From NCBI RefSeq assembly GCF_949987515.2, contig NC_082684.1:16359701-16423700 (forward strand): a stretch of DNA of 64,000 bases, in the 5' to 3' direction. Shown here piece by piece: positions 24,105-35,417 of the stretch. The stretch comes from Delphinus delphis. Its lineage: Eukaryota > Chordata > Mammalia > Artiodactyla > Delphinidae. The notes under the pieces were generated by a model. The model was not told the DNA's origin, searched no databases, and worked only from the letters and a program-made list of their open reading frames with translations. Numbering within the stretch: position 1 is the stretch's first letter; each line of letters begins with the position of its first letter. A program made the position numbers and the translations under genes.

Positions 24105-25090
24105 TATATATTGCTGTATCATTAATTAGTCCAAAGCATAGTGGTTTAAAAAAATAACCATTTTATTTCTCAGAATTCTGTGGGCCGGGAATTCCATTAC
24201 GTCATAGAAGGGACAGTTTATCTCTGCTCCAAGATCAGCTAAGATAGTTCACATTCGCTGCCTGGGATGGCTTGACTACAGCCATACGATTAGGGCCGCA
24301 GTTCTTTCAGCTGGGTTTCATGGTTTTCTTCAGCATGGTCTTGCCATGGGATTAGTGTGGGCTTCCTTACAGCATGGTGGTCCCAACGTACAAGAATATC
24401 TTGGAGATACTGCAGGTTTCGTTCCAGAGCAGCTCAATAAGGAGTACATTGCAATAAAGCAAGTCACACGAATTTTTTACTTTCCCAGTGCATATGGTAT
24501 TAGGCATATGCAGATCTCGGTGACTTTGCAAGGAAAATGCGATTTTCCATCTCCCAAGGAAACTGGTGCCCAGGAGGCATCTGCCCATGTTTGCATGCCC
24601 ATGTTATGTTCACGCTATACTGTAGTCTAGTAAGTGCAATAGCATTTATGTCTAGACAAACAATGCACATAGCTTAATTAAAAAATACTTTATTGCTGAA
24701 AAATACTAACCATCATCTGAGCCTTCAGTGAGTCATAATCTTTTTGCAAGAATAACGTCAAAGATCATGGATCATAGATCACCATAACAAATATAATAAC
24801 AAAAAAGTTTGAAATAGTGCAAGAACTACCAAAATGTGACATGGAGACATGAAGTGACTACAGATACTGTTGGAAAAATGGTGCCGAGAGACTTGCTTGA
24901 CTCAGGGTTGCCACAAACCTATAATGTGTTAAAAATGCAATATTTGCAAAGTGCAGTAAAACAAAGCGCAGTAAGATGAGGACGCGGTCTGCCCGTAATT
25001 GGACTTCTTACACGGTGGCTGGCTTATCTCAAGCAAAAGTGGAAGTTGTCAGGCTCCGTAAAGTTTATGTCCCTTCCTAGGAGAAGAACA
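24105..25090. repeat. Old interspersed repeat interrupted by a Tigger MITE
   Basis: The left part has the pattern tatattgctgtatcattaatt...agtggttta...ctgtgggccgggaattcc. The right part after 24997 (ggacttcttacacggtggctgg) continues it. This looks like one mammalian repeat, LTR or DNA class uncertain, split by Tigger copy B. Confidence 0.45.
24391..24995 (+). mobile_element. Tigger1-type MITE, copy B, with a foreign 104-base insert
   Basis: TA dinucleotides flank it at 24389-24390 and 24996-24997. Inner words (attgcaataaagcaagtcaca near 24449, ctatactgtagtctagtaag near 24614) match copy A. The element is 605 bases long. Bases 24494-24597 are not Tigger but an exact copy of 21875-21978. Without this block the length is close to the 488 bases of copy A. 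Confidence 0.85.
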
Positions 25091-25911
25091 ATCCTTGACC
25101 TCTGGGAGCTGGCCGGGCACTCTCAGCTAAACCTTGATGTTGCTGGGAGTTCCCCTGTGCTCACTGTTAGGCCATGGTTTTTTCTTTTAAATATAAACAT
25201 TTTCACTGAAGATGAACATTAGACAAGGTCATTCTGTGACCAAGATGGAACAAGACAAAAAGCCAAAAAAAACTCCCCAAACCAAAGCCCCAGACCCCTA
25301 AAGCCTCATAACACTCCATAATCATGTCCAAATGCAGACAAAGCTAGGAACGCTGTGGCTACTCCCAGTGCCTGCTGCTGCTTCTCTAATTATAATGCAT
25401 GCCTCATTCCATTCTTTCTAGCTTCTAGATAAAAATTACTAAGGTTCCCCAGTCGTAGGATTACCCCACTTTCTGACAGCATCCATCCCAGAGACAAGCC
25501 CCACTTCCTGAGCTCTCCAAAGTCACCCACTGCAAGGCCAGTCTCTAAAGTCCTTTCTAACACCCTCTTATGGAGACGTTCCTTGCCCCCTCCGTGGTGT
25601 GCATTCCCTCTCCTTGCAGCTGGTCAACAAACTCAATTTTGTTTGACCACAGGTGTGCTCCTGGTAGCTTTGTTTAGGGGCCATTGGCACTCCCATCTGG
25701 CACAGTGTCACTTCCACTGCATTCCATTGTTCAAGGCAAGTCATGAGGCCACTCAAATTCAAAGGGAAACAGACTCTCCCTCCTGACAGGTGAGCGTGCG
25801 CGTGCACGGGACTGGAGTGGCCGCCTCTGGAAACCACCTACCATGGCACTGTAGCTTGTTCACTCACACTTCACAGAAAGTAGTTGAATGTTACTTTATA
25901 AAGGTATGCGG
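25091..25911. other. Unique DNA
   Basis: No gene is recognised. A splice-like pair (acceptor near 25619, donor near 25790) frames 170 bases, but two frames have early stops and the third ends just before the donor. Confidence 0.4.
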
Positions 25912-26250
25912 GGCTTCCCTGGTGACGCAGTGGTTAAGAATCCACCTGCCGATGCAGGGGACACGGGTTCAAGCCCTGGTCCGGAAAGATCCCACATGCT
26001 GCAGAGCAACTAAGCCCGTGTGCCACAACTACTGAGCCCGCGTGCCACAACTACTGAAGCCCACGTGCCTAGAGCCGGTGCTCCGCAGCAAGAGAAGCCA
26101 CCACAATGAAAAGCCCATGCACCACAATGAAGAGGTGCCCCCGCTCGCCGCAGCTAGAGAAAGCCCGTGCAGCAACGAAGACCCAACACAGCCAAAAACA
26201 AAATAAATAAAATAAATTTTAAAAAGAATGATTTGTATAAAAAAAAAAAA
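25912..26250 (+). mobile_element. CHR-type SINE, long subtype
   Basis: Head ggcttccctggtgacgcagt. A good box B-like site, gggttcaagccct, lies at 25965-25977. The long 3' body ends in gacccaacacagcc and an A-rich tail. An imperfect target duplication aaggtatgcg / aagtatgtgg lies at 25901-25910 and 26251-26260. Confidence 0.9.
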
Positions 26251-27804
26251 AAGTATGTGGAACACGGGCACCAGCCACCTCGTTGGGCTGTATTCTGTGG
26301 TAATAAAGATTTAGTCTCTTTACACCCTCAAAATGTGACTTCTTTTTCAGTGTGTTTTTTTTCGAAAATGGGGAGGTTTTCTCTCATCTTTTTCCTCATA
26401 AAACATGTTGCCTGCAGTACTTCTGCTCTCTCCTAATAGCTGCTTTCTGCTCTGGGCTAGTGTCTCCTTGCTGGTCACCTTCTGGAACTCTGAGACAAGC
26501 ACCCTTGCTGGCTGTGCTGCTGTTACCACCGTCGTGCCTTGGAGGAGAAGTGGTGGCACCGAGGCCACTTTCCTTCCATGGCTCCCTCCATCCTTCCCAG
26601 ATACTACCAATTGCTAGGCTACCGGGTGCAGGAGACTTTAGCATTGGGATGTCACATCGCAGACGGAAAGCTGACAACGCAGAGTCTGAAAGCTCAGTCT
26701 TTTACATCCATCCGCCATGGGCGAAGGTCCTTACTGTAAATCTCTCCTGCCCTCCTCCCGCAGTGGGAAAATGGCCCCTTTCTGGTACTACTCTCTGGCG
26801 CCCCCTTTGGTCTTGATAAATACAGCAATCATAAATAAGGCATCACCCTTAGGGTTAAACTTGGTAATCTGTTTGTGTAAGATTGTGGATTTTTCTCCTT
26901 CTCTTTTCTTATCTGTATTTGTTTTTCTGTAAGGAGCATGTATTGCTTTTGTAATATGACAAAAACAATCAAAAGTCTATTTTTAATTACAAATAAAATA
27001 AGGGGTTTTAACAGAGTATCCTGATGATTCAGATGTTTGGAAAGACTTTTCCCCTGAGTGTTCCATTTCTTATTACTTCCTGTTTAGCCTTGCCAGTGAG
27101 CATAGAGAATGCAGCGTGGAGTGAGGCAGTGTGGTTTCCGACGTAAATGCCTAACGACGTTTTCAATACTTTTTTTAAGATCTGTGATCAGAGACCAAGT
27201 CCTAATTAAAAAAAACGAGGTGTTGCCTGACTTAGTAGAATAATCAATTTAGTTAGTGAGCAACTGGAGGAAGGAAAAGAGCTGAATTTCTTGGCAGTCA
27301 GTAAATACATAGATTACACTCCGGGGCCTCAGAAAATGGCACTGGAGGAGTTGTCTGTGGAAACAAGATAAAGATGAGGTCATCTTACAATAAGATCCTG
27401 CATGGACTTCACTCTGGACAGAGCTCTAAAAAATCCCAACTCAAAATGAGTTCTACTAGAAGCAAGAGATGTCCTGCTTCTAGTGCAGAATGAATTTTCC
27501 TAGCACCTGGTCATTGAACTTCAAGGTGACAGAATGAGAACACAGGAGAGATTCACATACTTTGTTCTCTAAACATAATAAAAGGGGCATCTTGACTGCC
27601 TCCTCTCAAACACCTTGCTTTTTATTTACTTTGTTTCTCATTAGCTTTTTCACTTGTAGGTAAAGCGGTTGAATGAAGCCCGTGCAGGCTAATGAGATGG
27701 AGAGTTCATAGCTGAGGGACTCACATACGCACCTACTATTGATACATACCTCCTACTGTGCTATACACTTTCCCATTGCTAGAAATACTTATGACAACGA
27801 TAAT
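26251..27804. other. Unique DNA, no gene seen
   Basis: Several overlapping open frames at 26350-26820 on both strands (up to 154 codons on +) have no known domain. The 26880-27000 stretch (gagcatgtattgcttttgta) resembles an old repeat of unknown family. Confidence 0.45.
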
Positions 27805-28020
27805 AACAATACCCATTCATTGATACCCACTGTGTGCTACTGTTGCCTTGTGTCCATTGTGTCATTCAGTCCTTACAACCCTGAAAGATTTAGGCCAATC
27901 CTATTACCTCTTCTTTTACAGATAAAGTAACTGACACTCAGGAAGTTTAAGTAATTGACCCAAGGCCACATAGGTAATATGAATCCATTCTAGGATATTA
28001 AACACAGTATTATAGTCTCC
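27805..28020 (+). repeat. MIR SINE
   Basis: MIR order is visible: ccactgtgtgctact, then cttttacagataaagtaactg near 27912, then gacccaaggccacatagg. Confidence 0.75.
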
Positions 28021-28504
28021 TTACCCTCAGTCCTGAGATATTTCCATTAACTTCATTGTGTTACCATCTTGATTTCGATTATTAAACATGCTTTTCTCTT
28101 GGAGCAATTGGTTCTTGCTGTTTTCATTTTGATTTTACACTTCAGAATCTATTTCACTGGTGCAAATTCAGTAAAAAGATTATAACCATAACAATGGAGT
28201 CCTCCTACACTGTTCTTAATTTTTTCTTTATCCTACACTGATCTATTAAATATCTGAACTAATGCTAACATGTGCAGTGATTCCCTCTTGCAGTGTTAGT
28301 GTTTTACTACTGATTGAATGTTCTCTTCTCGGTTCTTTGGGGCCAACTTGTAAAAGAGTATCCACAGCCATCCCATAATGAGAGCCAAGCTCCTGAACCT
28401 GTGAAGAGCCCCCTGAACACTCAGTGTTGGCTTGACATTTTCGTCCACCCTGGAATTCTCTTTCATGAGTGATGCAATTTGAAACAAATTCCCTCATAGT
28501 GAGA
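28021..28504. other. Unique AT-rich DNA
   Basis: No gene or named repeat is seen. Confidence 0.45.
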
Positions 28505-28790
28505 GATCTAGGGAAGCTCAGTGGAGAGCAACAAAAATGATGAAATGTTTTAAAAATAAGACCCTTGAGGAGGAGGTAAGAGAACTGAACATGTTCAGCC
28601 TTGTGTCAAGAAGACTTGGGGGAGAAATAACTCTATAAATATGCGTGCTGATGTAGTGGACATAGTGAAAGGCAATTTTCCTCACTGTAAAGGAGGGCAA
28701 AGGAAATAGGAAGGGGGCTAAATTATAGTCAGGGAAATTTAGTTTAAAATATGATATTAATACGTACTGAGGTAGCTTACTGAAAATTCC
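28505..28790 (+). repeat. CR1/L3-like LINE remnant
   Basis: The phrases agagcaacaaaaatgatgaa (28526), gaactgaacatgttcagcc (28582) and tcaagaagacttgggggag (28607) follow the order of old CR1/L3 LINE 3' ends. Very diverged and non-coding. Confidence 0.5.
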
Positions 28791-29045
28791 ATTTCTTTCC
28801 ATTTTCCCTAAGGGGTTACTTGGGCAGCACATTTATCCTATATATATACATTGTATTAGATTGACGGTGGCAGGACACAATGATGGGGGGCTGGGCTGAG
28901 GGGAAGAGGATTCCTGTATGAATGGAAAAGTATGGTCTTATTTTGTACCAAGCCTGGAAGACTGGATCAATTTTCGACTGGTTTGTAATTTCTATTTTAT
29001 GTTCGTAGATCAATTTTCATCTTTTAAAAAATTTATTGTTTCTGG

Positions 29046-29215
29046 AATAATAATAGTAAACATTTATTGAACACTTCTTAGTGCCAGGCATTGTGCTAAT
29101 AAGTGCCTTACATGCGTTTGTTCATTTAATTCTCACAATATTCCTGTAAGGTAGGAGTTATTGTTACTTCCTCCCTCCCCCACCCCCCCAAGCTGGGCAT
29201 CAGTTTCCCCATCTG
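29046..29215 (+). repeat. MIR SINE
   Basis: ataataatagtaaacatttattgaacac, then gtgccaggcattgtgctaat and a short C-rich run at 29173-29189. Confidence 0.75.
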
Positions 29216-29604
29216 AGAAATGTGTTTGATAGTCGTGGTGAATATGAGGGTGTTATAAGTACTTCGGGAACAGAAGTCAGGTATGCTCTATGTCCTAAAA
29301 TGCATGGAACAGTTTCCTAAAAGGTGAAGTGGCTCAAAATGCCAATAGAATACCTCCTGAGAACATTTTTGCCTTAAATAAACCCTCAAGTTTCTGAGAA
29401 CCATCCCAGCGCATCTTCTATGTGACATGAAGTTATTTTCCTATAAGATGGACCATTTAGCTCTCCCAACTTGAGTTAGTTGCTAATAAATACTGAAGGA
29501 CCCTACCCTTTGTAACAAGATCTCATAATGACAGCACAAAAAAATGTAAATGCAGTGGAAGGTGACTATTGAAGCTGAAGGGTCTGGGTTTTATCTATAG
29601 AGTC
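29216..29604. other. Unique DNA
   Basis: Nothing that I can support between the MIR and the MER5A element. Confidence 0.45.
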
Positions 29605-29762
29605 CAGTGGTTCTCAGACATGACAGATCTTAAGACTCTCCTGGAAAACTTTGAAAAATACAGATTCCTGGGCACCAGCTCTAGAAATTCTGATGCAATA
29701 GGCCTGAGGTGGATAGTCTGGGAATCTTTTTATTGTTGTTATTCTATAAGTGATTCTGTTGA
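29605..29762. mobile_element. MER5A-like hAT element
   Basis: Starts cagtggttctcagacatgac and contains ctagaaattctgatgcaata near 29682, the MER5A centre. The right end is decayed. Confidence 0.7.
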
Positions 29763-30197
29763 TTGGACACCGGAGCCATTGATCTGGCTCAATCTGCCCA
29801 CATACAAATGGGGGATGTGAATGCTCAAGGTCACAAGCCAAGCCTAGCACCCAGATCTCCTGCTTCTGCCTTTCCCACCCCAAGGCTCTGTTCATTGTTC
29901 CGTGTTAGGTCTTCATAAGAGGAAGAAGCAGAGAAAGTAAATAAAGGACATCCTGAATCTCTGAGATGAGTAAATAATCTTGTGCCATTTCTCCCCTCCA
30001 CGGGCCTCCACTGGGCACTTGCTGTGCATTTAGGTGGCAGGCCGTTATCTTTTATGGTGATTAGTGCAGGTCCGAGGTTGATCATGAGCATGGCTGGAGT
30101 CAGCAGCCACCCAGATAATTAGGAAAGCTCCCTAAATAAAACTACAGCTTCAGTACTGTAATTCTAGGTGGGGTTGTGACTGTCAGGGAATAAAATC
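29763..30197. other. Unique DNA
   Basis: Nothing that I can support apart from an old MIR-like stretch near 29790-29890. Confidence 0.4.
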
Positions 30198-30214
30198 AAG
30201 AGTTTAATTTTCTT

Positions 30215-30424
30215 TCTTCTTTTTTTTTTTTTGCGTACGCGGGCCTCTCACTGTCGTGGCCTCTCCCGTTGAGGAGCAACAGGCTCTGGACGCGCAGGCT
30301 CAGCCGCCATGGCTCACGGGCCCAGCCACTCTGCGGCATGTGGGATCTTCCCGGATCGGGGCACGAACCCGTGTCCTCTGCATCGGCAGGAGGACTCTCA
30401 ACCACTGCGCCACCAGGGAAGCCC
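30215..30424 (-). mobile_element. CHR-type SINE, short subtype
   Basis: Reverse orientation. The exact 17-base target duplication aagagtttaattttctt lies at 30198-30214 and 30425-30441. It forms an inverted pair with the SINE at 30733. Confidence 0.95.
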
Positions 30425-30624
30425 AAGAGTTTAATTTTCTTGAAGGTTTGCAGACGATGTCAGGAAGGAGGAGCGTCAGTCACCCTCTTGGGGAAAAGCC
30501 AGCTGCCGTCTCCGTGGGGGAAGAGCCCAGAGGAAGTTGTTTTGATTTTACTTAGTAGCCACTGAGCTCCTGATTCGCTGAGGGGAGAACACTGGCTGAG
30601 CAGGTGACTGAGTTTGTTTGTATA

Positions 30625-30626
<2 letters not shown>

Positions 30627-30663
<37 letters not shown>

Positions 30664-30667
30664 CGTG
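30627..30667. repeat. (GT)n(GC)n alternating repeat
   Basis: About fourteen GT units are followed directly by GC units and a final GT. Alternating purine-pyrimidine runs of this kind can adopt Z-DNA. It lies in the loop between two inverted SINEs. Confidence 0.9.
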
Positions 30668-30689
30668 ATGACAACTTCAAAAACTTGAA

Positions 30690-31090
30690 GCTGGGGGAAA
30701 AGTTCACCTCATTTTAGAAATAAGGAAAACAGGGCTTCCCTGGTGGCGCAGCGGTTGAGAGTCCGCCTGCCAATGCAGGGGACACGGGTTTGTGCCCCAG
30801 TCCGGGAAGATCCCACATGCCGCGGAGCGGCTGGGCCCGTGAGCCATGGCCGCTGAGCCTGCGCGTCCGGAGCCTGTGCTGCACTACGGGAGAGGCCACA
30901 ACAGTGAAAGGCCCACGTACCACGGAAAAAAAAAAAAAAAAAAAAAAAAAGAAAGAAAGAAGGAAAACAGAAATGCAGCAAGAGGTTAAAACACCTGCTT
31001 ATGTCAGGGGCAGAGCTGAGATTTGAACCACAGCTTTCTGACCTCCGAGCCTGAGCTCAGACCTGCAGCTCTTTCTCCCTACCCCGGGAA
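30690..31090 (+). repeat. MIR SINE split by a CHR SINE
   Basis: Left half cctcattttagaaataagga. The right half is gcagcaagaggttaaaacac, then gggcagagctgagatttgaa and a final ctgagctcagacctgcag. The CHR SINE at 30733-30959 sits in the middle. Confidence 0.7.
30733..30959 (+). mobile_element. CHR-type SINE, short subtype
   Basis: Head ggcttccctggtggcgcagc. The long A tail runs to a gaaagaaaga end. The exact 11-base target duplication aaggaaaacag lies at 30722-30732 and 30960-30970. Confidence 0.95.
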
Positions 31091-33029
31091 GGTCACGTCA
31101 AGCCAGGGCAGAACAAAGAAGGAGCCTCTCCAGGGGTCAGCATCCACGTGCTAATCTGAAGGTCTTCTTTCCCAGCCTAGGGATCAGAACTCCAGATCCT
31201 GTCCATTTTTCTGGCTTAAATTCTCACCTAAGGCTTCTTACTTTTGGAATCTGCCTCCACCTGACTGCCCTCCCCCTGCTTAGTGGGGGTCCTGGCGCCC
31301 ACCCCAACCTGCAGGTGGGACTTGATGCCCTGGCGCCTTGTCTGCAGCTTTCAGCCTGGCCTCAGCCTCATCGTCAGGATTCCTGAATGGCACCAACTCA
31401 TCTGCATCCTCTATTAACCTCCAATTTCGAGCCGTTCTGCAGCTAGACCCATTCTGGAATGCCCTGTTTTCGTGGGACAAAGAAAATGAAGCTTGAACCA
31501 TTGGAGCTTCTGTGGGGAGGTTGCTTAGGATGGCCGTGTGCCCTCACCAGGGTGAGTCAGAGCTGCTGTTCCCATCTCTGAGTGCGGCCTTCCCCTGCTT
31601 TTTCTTGTATGATTCACAGTGCAGGCAGCTGCCCTACGGAGCAACACTCATGGCCTCTGGAAGGGACGGCACGACAGACAACATGACAAAGGGGCCTGAT
31701 TTTTACCTCTGAGTCTCAGAGACCTCAGGCTTGAGGAAAATCAGCAACAAAAGAGAGAGGACCAGCTTCGCTGTTCAGGAGTCTTGGGCTGAGGGGAAAT
31801 AGAAGGGAAGGAAGAGAAAGACTCACTCTGGGGACTGAGCTTTTTACCAGGGAAGGGGTCGGTTTACATAAACCCCAGTTGGATTCGGAGGATTTGAGAG
31901 GGGAAAAAAAGCCTGTAATCCAGAGTTCTGAATCTCAGGTACAGGTCTGGGAGGTATTAGGCCCCAGAACAGAGGTGGCTGCACAGATGTACAGCAGGTG
32001 GTCCTGTGGCAACCTCACTCACCCAGCCCTCCAGCCTCAGCAGGCATGGCATCAACAGAGTCATCCCCCTGCACCCGAGAGTAGGGTACCAGAGGCAAAG
32101 GGTGCCAGCCTCACAGAAGCTGTCTGACCCCAGGGTCATGGAAGAGCAGCAAGGCCTCCTACCTGTGAGAGGATCAGGGAAAACGAGAGAGAGAGCAGGA
32201 TCCAAAGAAACCTTGACATCAGGAACAAGGGTCGATGCTGCACTGAGCAGTGTAGACTGAGGACGGGGGTAGACTGAGGACAGGAGACCAGCTGGGGACG
32301 GGGATATGTCCCGTGCCAGGGTGCGCAGGTCACAGATGAGGTCCAGGCAGCCATTTCTAGAACCTGCAAACACCCTTATTCTGCACAGACCCCCCTAGAA
32401 CTTAGACACAGTCCTGGGGGAGGAGGGGAAGGGAAGACTGGACCATGAAACGAAAGAGATTTCTTGTCAAAGAAATGAAGATGATTCAAAAGTTACAGTT
32501 TTATAATTTTATTTTTGTTTTTTGGAAACACAAGATTCTGAATGGTGAAGCTTTGCCCTTTTCACAGTTCCTGGGCTTTCTCCCCTACAGGCCTTACTCC
32601 CTATTGCGCGTCCCTGACTTCCTGGGCTGGAAACACAGAGACAGGTTCTCCTGGATCATTATTCAGCCCCTTCCTTCCCCCCCCCCCCAACCCCCACTCC
32701 TCTTTTGAGTGCTTGCTTACAAGGGAGGTTGCTGCCTCTAACATCCCAACATTCTGTGGGCTACCATGACTTAATCTCTGAAACACTAGCTTTGTTATTA
32801 TTGCCCCGGCAGCTTGCTGAAAGGGAAGTCTATTAGGAGTTGCTTGTTATACGAGTAGGAGGAGAGAGCAATAGCAAGACTGCTTTACCACTGTCTGTAC
32901 AGCTGAGCCATTTCGCATTTGACTGATAAGCATGTAAACAAGAAAATACCGTGGCTGGATTCCCATGCTTCAGAGGAGTTCAGTGACACACATAATGCTG
33001 TGCTGACAGTTTCATTAATTTAGTTAAAT
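31091..33029. other. Unique DNA, no gene seen
   Basis: Overlapping frames at 31879-32373 on both strands (up to 138 codons) show no known domain. A poly-C run lies at 32677-32698. No named repeat. Confidence 0.5.
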
Positions 33030-33200
33030 TAATTGAGATGAATGAATGAATGAATGGTTCAAGGCTTATGGAGGACCCACTATGTGCCAGGTTCTGTATC
33101 AGATGCAAGGAATACAGACATGAACTATACCATCTGTGCATTTCAGGCTCTTATGTTCTGATAGGGAAACAGACCTACAGAGGCAGAAACATTTATGTAA
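33030..33200 (+). repeat. Old MIR/L2-era repeat
   Basis: (GAAT)n start at 33041-33055, then ccactatgtgccaggttctg and gggaaacagacctacag. This is a mammal-wide pattern; the exact family is not certain. Confidence 0.5.
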
Positions 33201-33376
33201 ACATTACTGAGTAGTTTTGTGCACCAGGCTCTATGGTAAATATCCAGGGAGAAGGGGTATTACGTTGGGCCTTCAACAATGCTCACTGTTCCATACAGGG
33301 TGATGGGGGCTTTGACAGGGGAATTTGCAGTGTTCACCCAATTCAATTCAACACTTATTCTAGGGCACTAGTGTTC

Positions 33377-33418
<42 letters not shown>

Positions 33419-33476
33419 GTATATGTGTATATAATATATTATGGAATATCTATCTATCTATCTATCTATCTATCTT
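33377..33476. repeat. Compound microsatellite (TG)n(TA)n...(TATC)n
   Basis: TG units pass into about thirteen TA units. After a short AT-rich gap come about seven TATC units ending at 33475. Confidence 0.92.
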
Positions 33477-33639
33477 ATAGAATCCATCAAAGAAAGTTTC
33501 CTGAAACAGCTTTTCAGATTATCTCTATTTTTGGATTCTGAATCGTGCCTCTTTCTCTCCAATTTAATGATATGAGTCTGCAATATAGGGATCTAATAGT
33601 TTTCTTCCCCTGGTAGCTTTTAATCTCTCCTTTAAAAAT

Positions 33640-33850
33640 GTATTAATAATTGCTATCATTTAGTAATACTTAATATGTCCACATTCTGAATGTGGCACTT
33701 TTCTTATATTATTGAATATCAACCTCATAAAAAACTGGTGAGGTGAGAATTATTATTTTAAGAAAATGATTCTTGGAGAGGTTAATTTGCCCAAGGTAAC
33801 ATAGTTGGTAAGTGATAGGGTCAGGATGTGAAACTTGATCTGTGTCACTC
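33640..33850 (+). repeat. MIR SINE
   Basis: tgctatcatttagtaatact, then ctcataaaaaactggtgagg, then gcccaaggtaacatagttgg. Confidence 0.7.
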
Positions 33851-33859
33851 CATGTACTC

Positions 33860-34060
33860 AGCTATACTGAAGTTTATTGAGTCCTTAACTCTGTGTCTGG
33901 CACTTACCAAAGGATCCCATACCTATGACCTCTTTACCCTTTGAGGTGGGTACCATTTTACAGATGGAGAAACTGAGGCTCAGGAAGGGTAACTCACCCA
34001 AGGTTGGACAGCAAATAGTAGAACTTGAGCCCTGGTCTTACAGATTTCAGTAGCACCTAT
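33860..34060 (+). repeat. MIR SINE, directly after another MIR
   Basis: tgtctggcacttaccaaagg, then ttacagatggagaaactgag near 33958 and acccaaggttggacagcaaa. It is in the same direction as the MIR just before it. Confidence 0.8.
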
Positions 34061-34631
34061 GTCATATCTACTAGTGCACATTTAACTAATTATACTCAAG
34101 TGGAAGGGAAGAAACTAATATTTTTTGAACATCTCTTTCATTCCAGGGCATATATTACTTTTTCCTAAAATGGCTCTGTTAGGTAGAAATTATCTCTACT
34201 TAGACTGATAGAGCAGGCTGTCTGGGCAGGTAGATTTTTTTGCCCATGTCATAGAGGAAGTTAAGTTGACATTGATATTTTAACTGGTCTATTTTTTCCC
34301 ATTATATAATTTTACTTCCCAAAGAAATAAAAATTCATGTATAAGAATCACTTTGTGCATTAATTAGTTTTAATTCCTGGAGGACTAGCAAAGACAAAAA
34401 ACACTTATTGATAGTGGTAGGGATCAATTCATTTAACTCAATGAATGATTGGTTCTTTGCGTGGTGTTAATAAGCTTCTAATTCTTGTTGCATTTACTTA
34501 TAATAAGGAAGTGAGTTTTATGGTGTAAGGCATGGAGACAGGCTGTCTCCTGTGTACAGGACACACCCTAGTGCCCATGGCTTAAAAATGCCATATGTGG
34601 GCTTTTCACGTGACGGTGAAAATGATTTTAC
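34061..34631. other. Unique DNA with a weak MIR-like stretch
   Basis: A third diverged MIR-like piece may lie at 34110-34230 (gaacatctctttcattccagg). No gene is seen. Confidence 0.45.
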
Positions 34632-34755
34632 GGGAGTTCCCACTGGTGGTCCAGTGGTCAGGACTCCGCGCTTTAGCTGCAGAGGGCCCGGTTCCATCCC
34701 TGGCTGGGGAACTAGGATCCCACAAGCCTTGCAGCATGGTCAAATTAAAAAAAAT
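34632..34755 (+). mobile_element. tRNA-derived SINE of the short-tailed (gtccagtgg) subtype
   Basis: The head, gggagttcccactggtggtccagtgg style, differs from the other CHR copies. A box B-like ggttccatccc lies near 34689. Target duplication with one mismatch: aaaatgattttac (34619-34631) and aaaatcattttac (34756-34768). It is related to the reverse copy at 63519. Confidence 0.85.
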
Positions 34756-34768
34756 AAAATCATTTTAC

Positions 34769-35363
34769 AATAGGAACATCATTGTAACTTAGCAAGAGAT
34801 AGAAAATAAGAGACTACCCCATGCGGTAAAAATAAATCGTGGATGAAAATGAAAGAGATAATTCAGACAAGGTGATGATTAAAAATTAAAAGTGCTAAAA
34901 ATGTCCTGGTGGGACAGACAGGAGTAGGACACACATACAGGGCTCAGGGGCTCCAGAACCTCCTCTGTGAGTTTTGTGAACATTTGCTGGGCACTGGCCA
35001 GCAACTTCCCGTAATACAACTACAGAAGTTATCCCTCCCATTATGCAAATTCTGCTATTACAATGTTCGAGGCTAGAATGCCTAGTTAGAATGTTAGGAA
35101 TCAGGAATCAACCCCTGAGATTCTAGGAGCCCAGAAATATTTAGGAAAGTTACAAGTTTTTTCTGAACCTTCCAAGATCCTATTTAAACAAAATTATGCC
35201 TTGTGATCCAGAGAAATAAAAGCCTAACCAAATTTGGCTGTTTTAATTATTTTCCTTTTTTGTTGAAGGGAAAGCCTGTTCTTAGAGACTTTAATCAAAT
35301 GTATTCTTTTTATATGCTGCTCCCTTTTTTTGGACTCTGGAACCAGCAGATGCAGCATGTATA

Positions 35364-35364
<1 letters not shown>
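34769..35364. other. Unique DNA
   Basis: No gene or named repeat is seen. Confidence 0.5.
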
Positions 35365-35415
<51 letters not shown>

Positions 35416-35417
35416 TT
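35365..35417. repeat. (GT)n microsatellite
   Basis: About 22 GT units with one TAT break near the end. Confidence 0.95.

Noticed and set aside
25620..25789. Splice-like pair framing 170 bases
   Set aside because: Two frames stop early and the third ends just before the donor. The pattern is weaker than at 50572.
26352..26816. 154-codon open frame on the + strand
   Set aside because: Two further + frames and two - frames cover the same bases. No signal, motif or promoter is recognised.
33377..33476. Run of short repeats that might suggest a CRISPR-like array
   Set aside because: It is a compound microsatellite with no spacers, in a mammalian genome.
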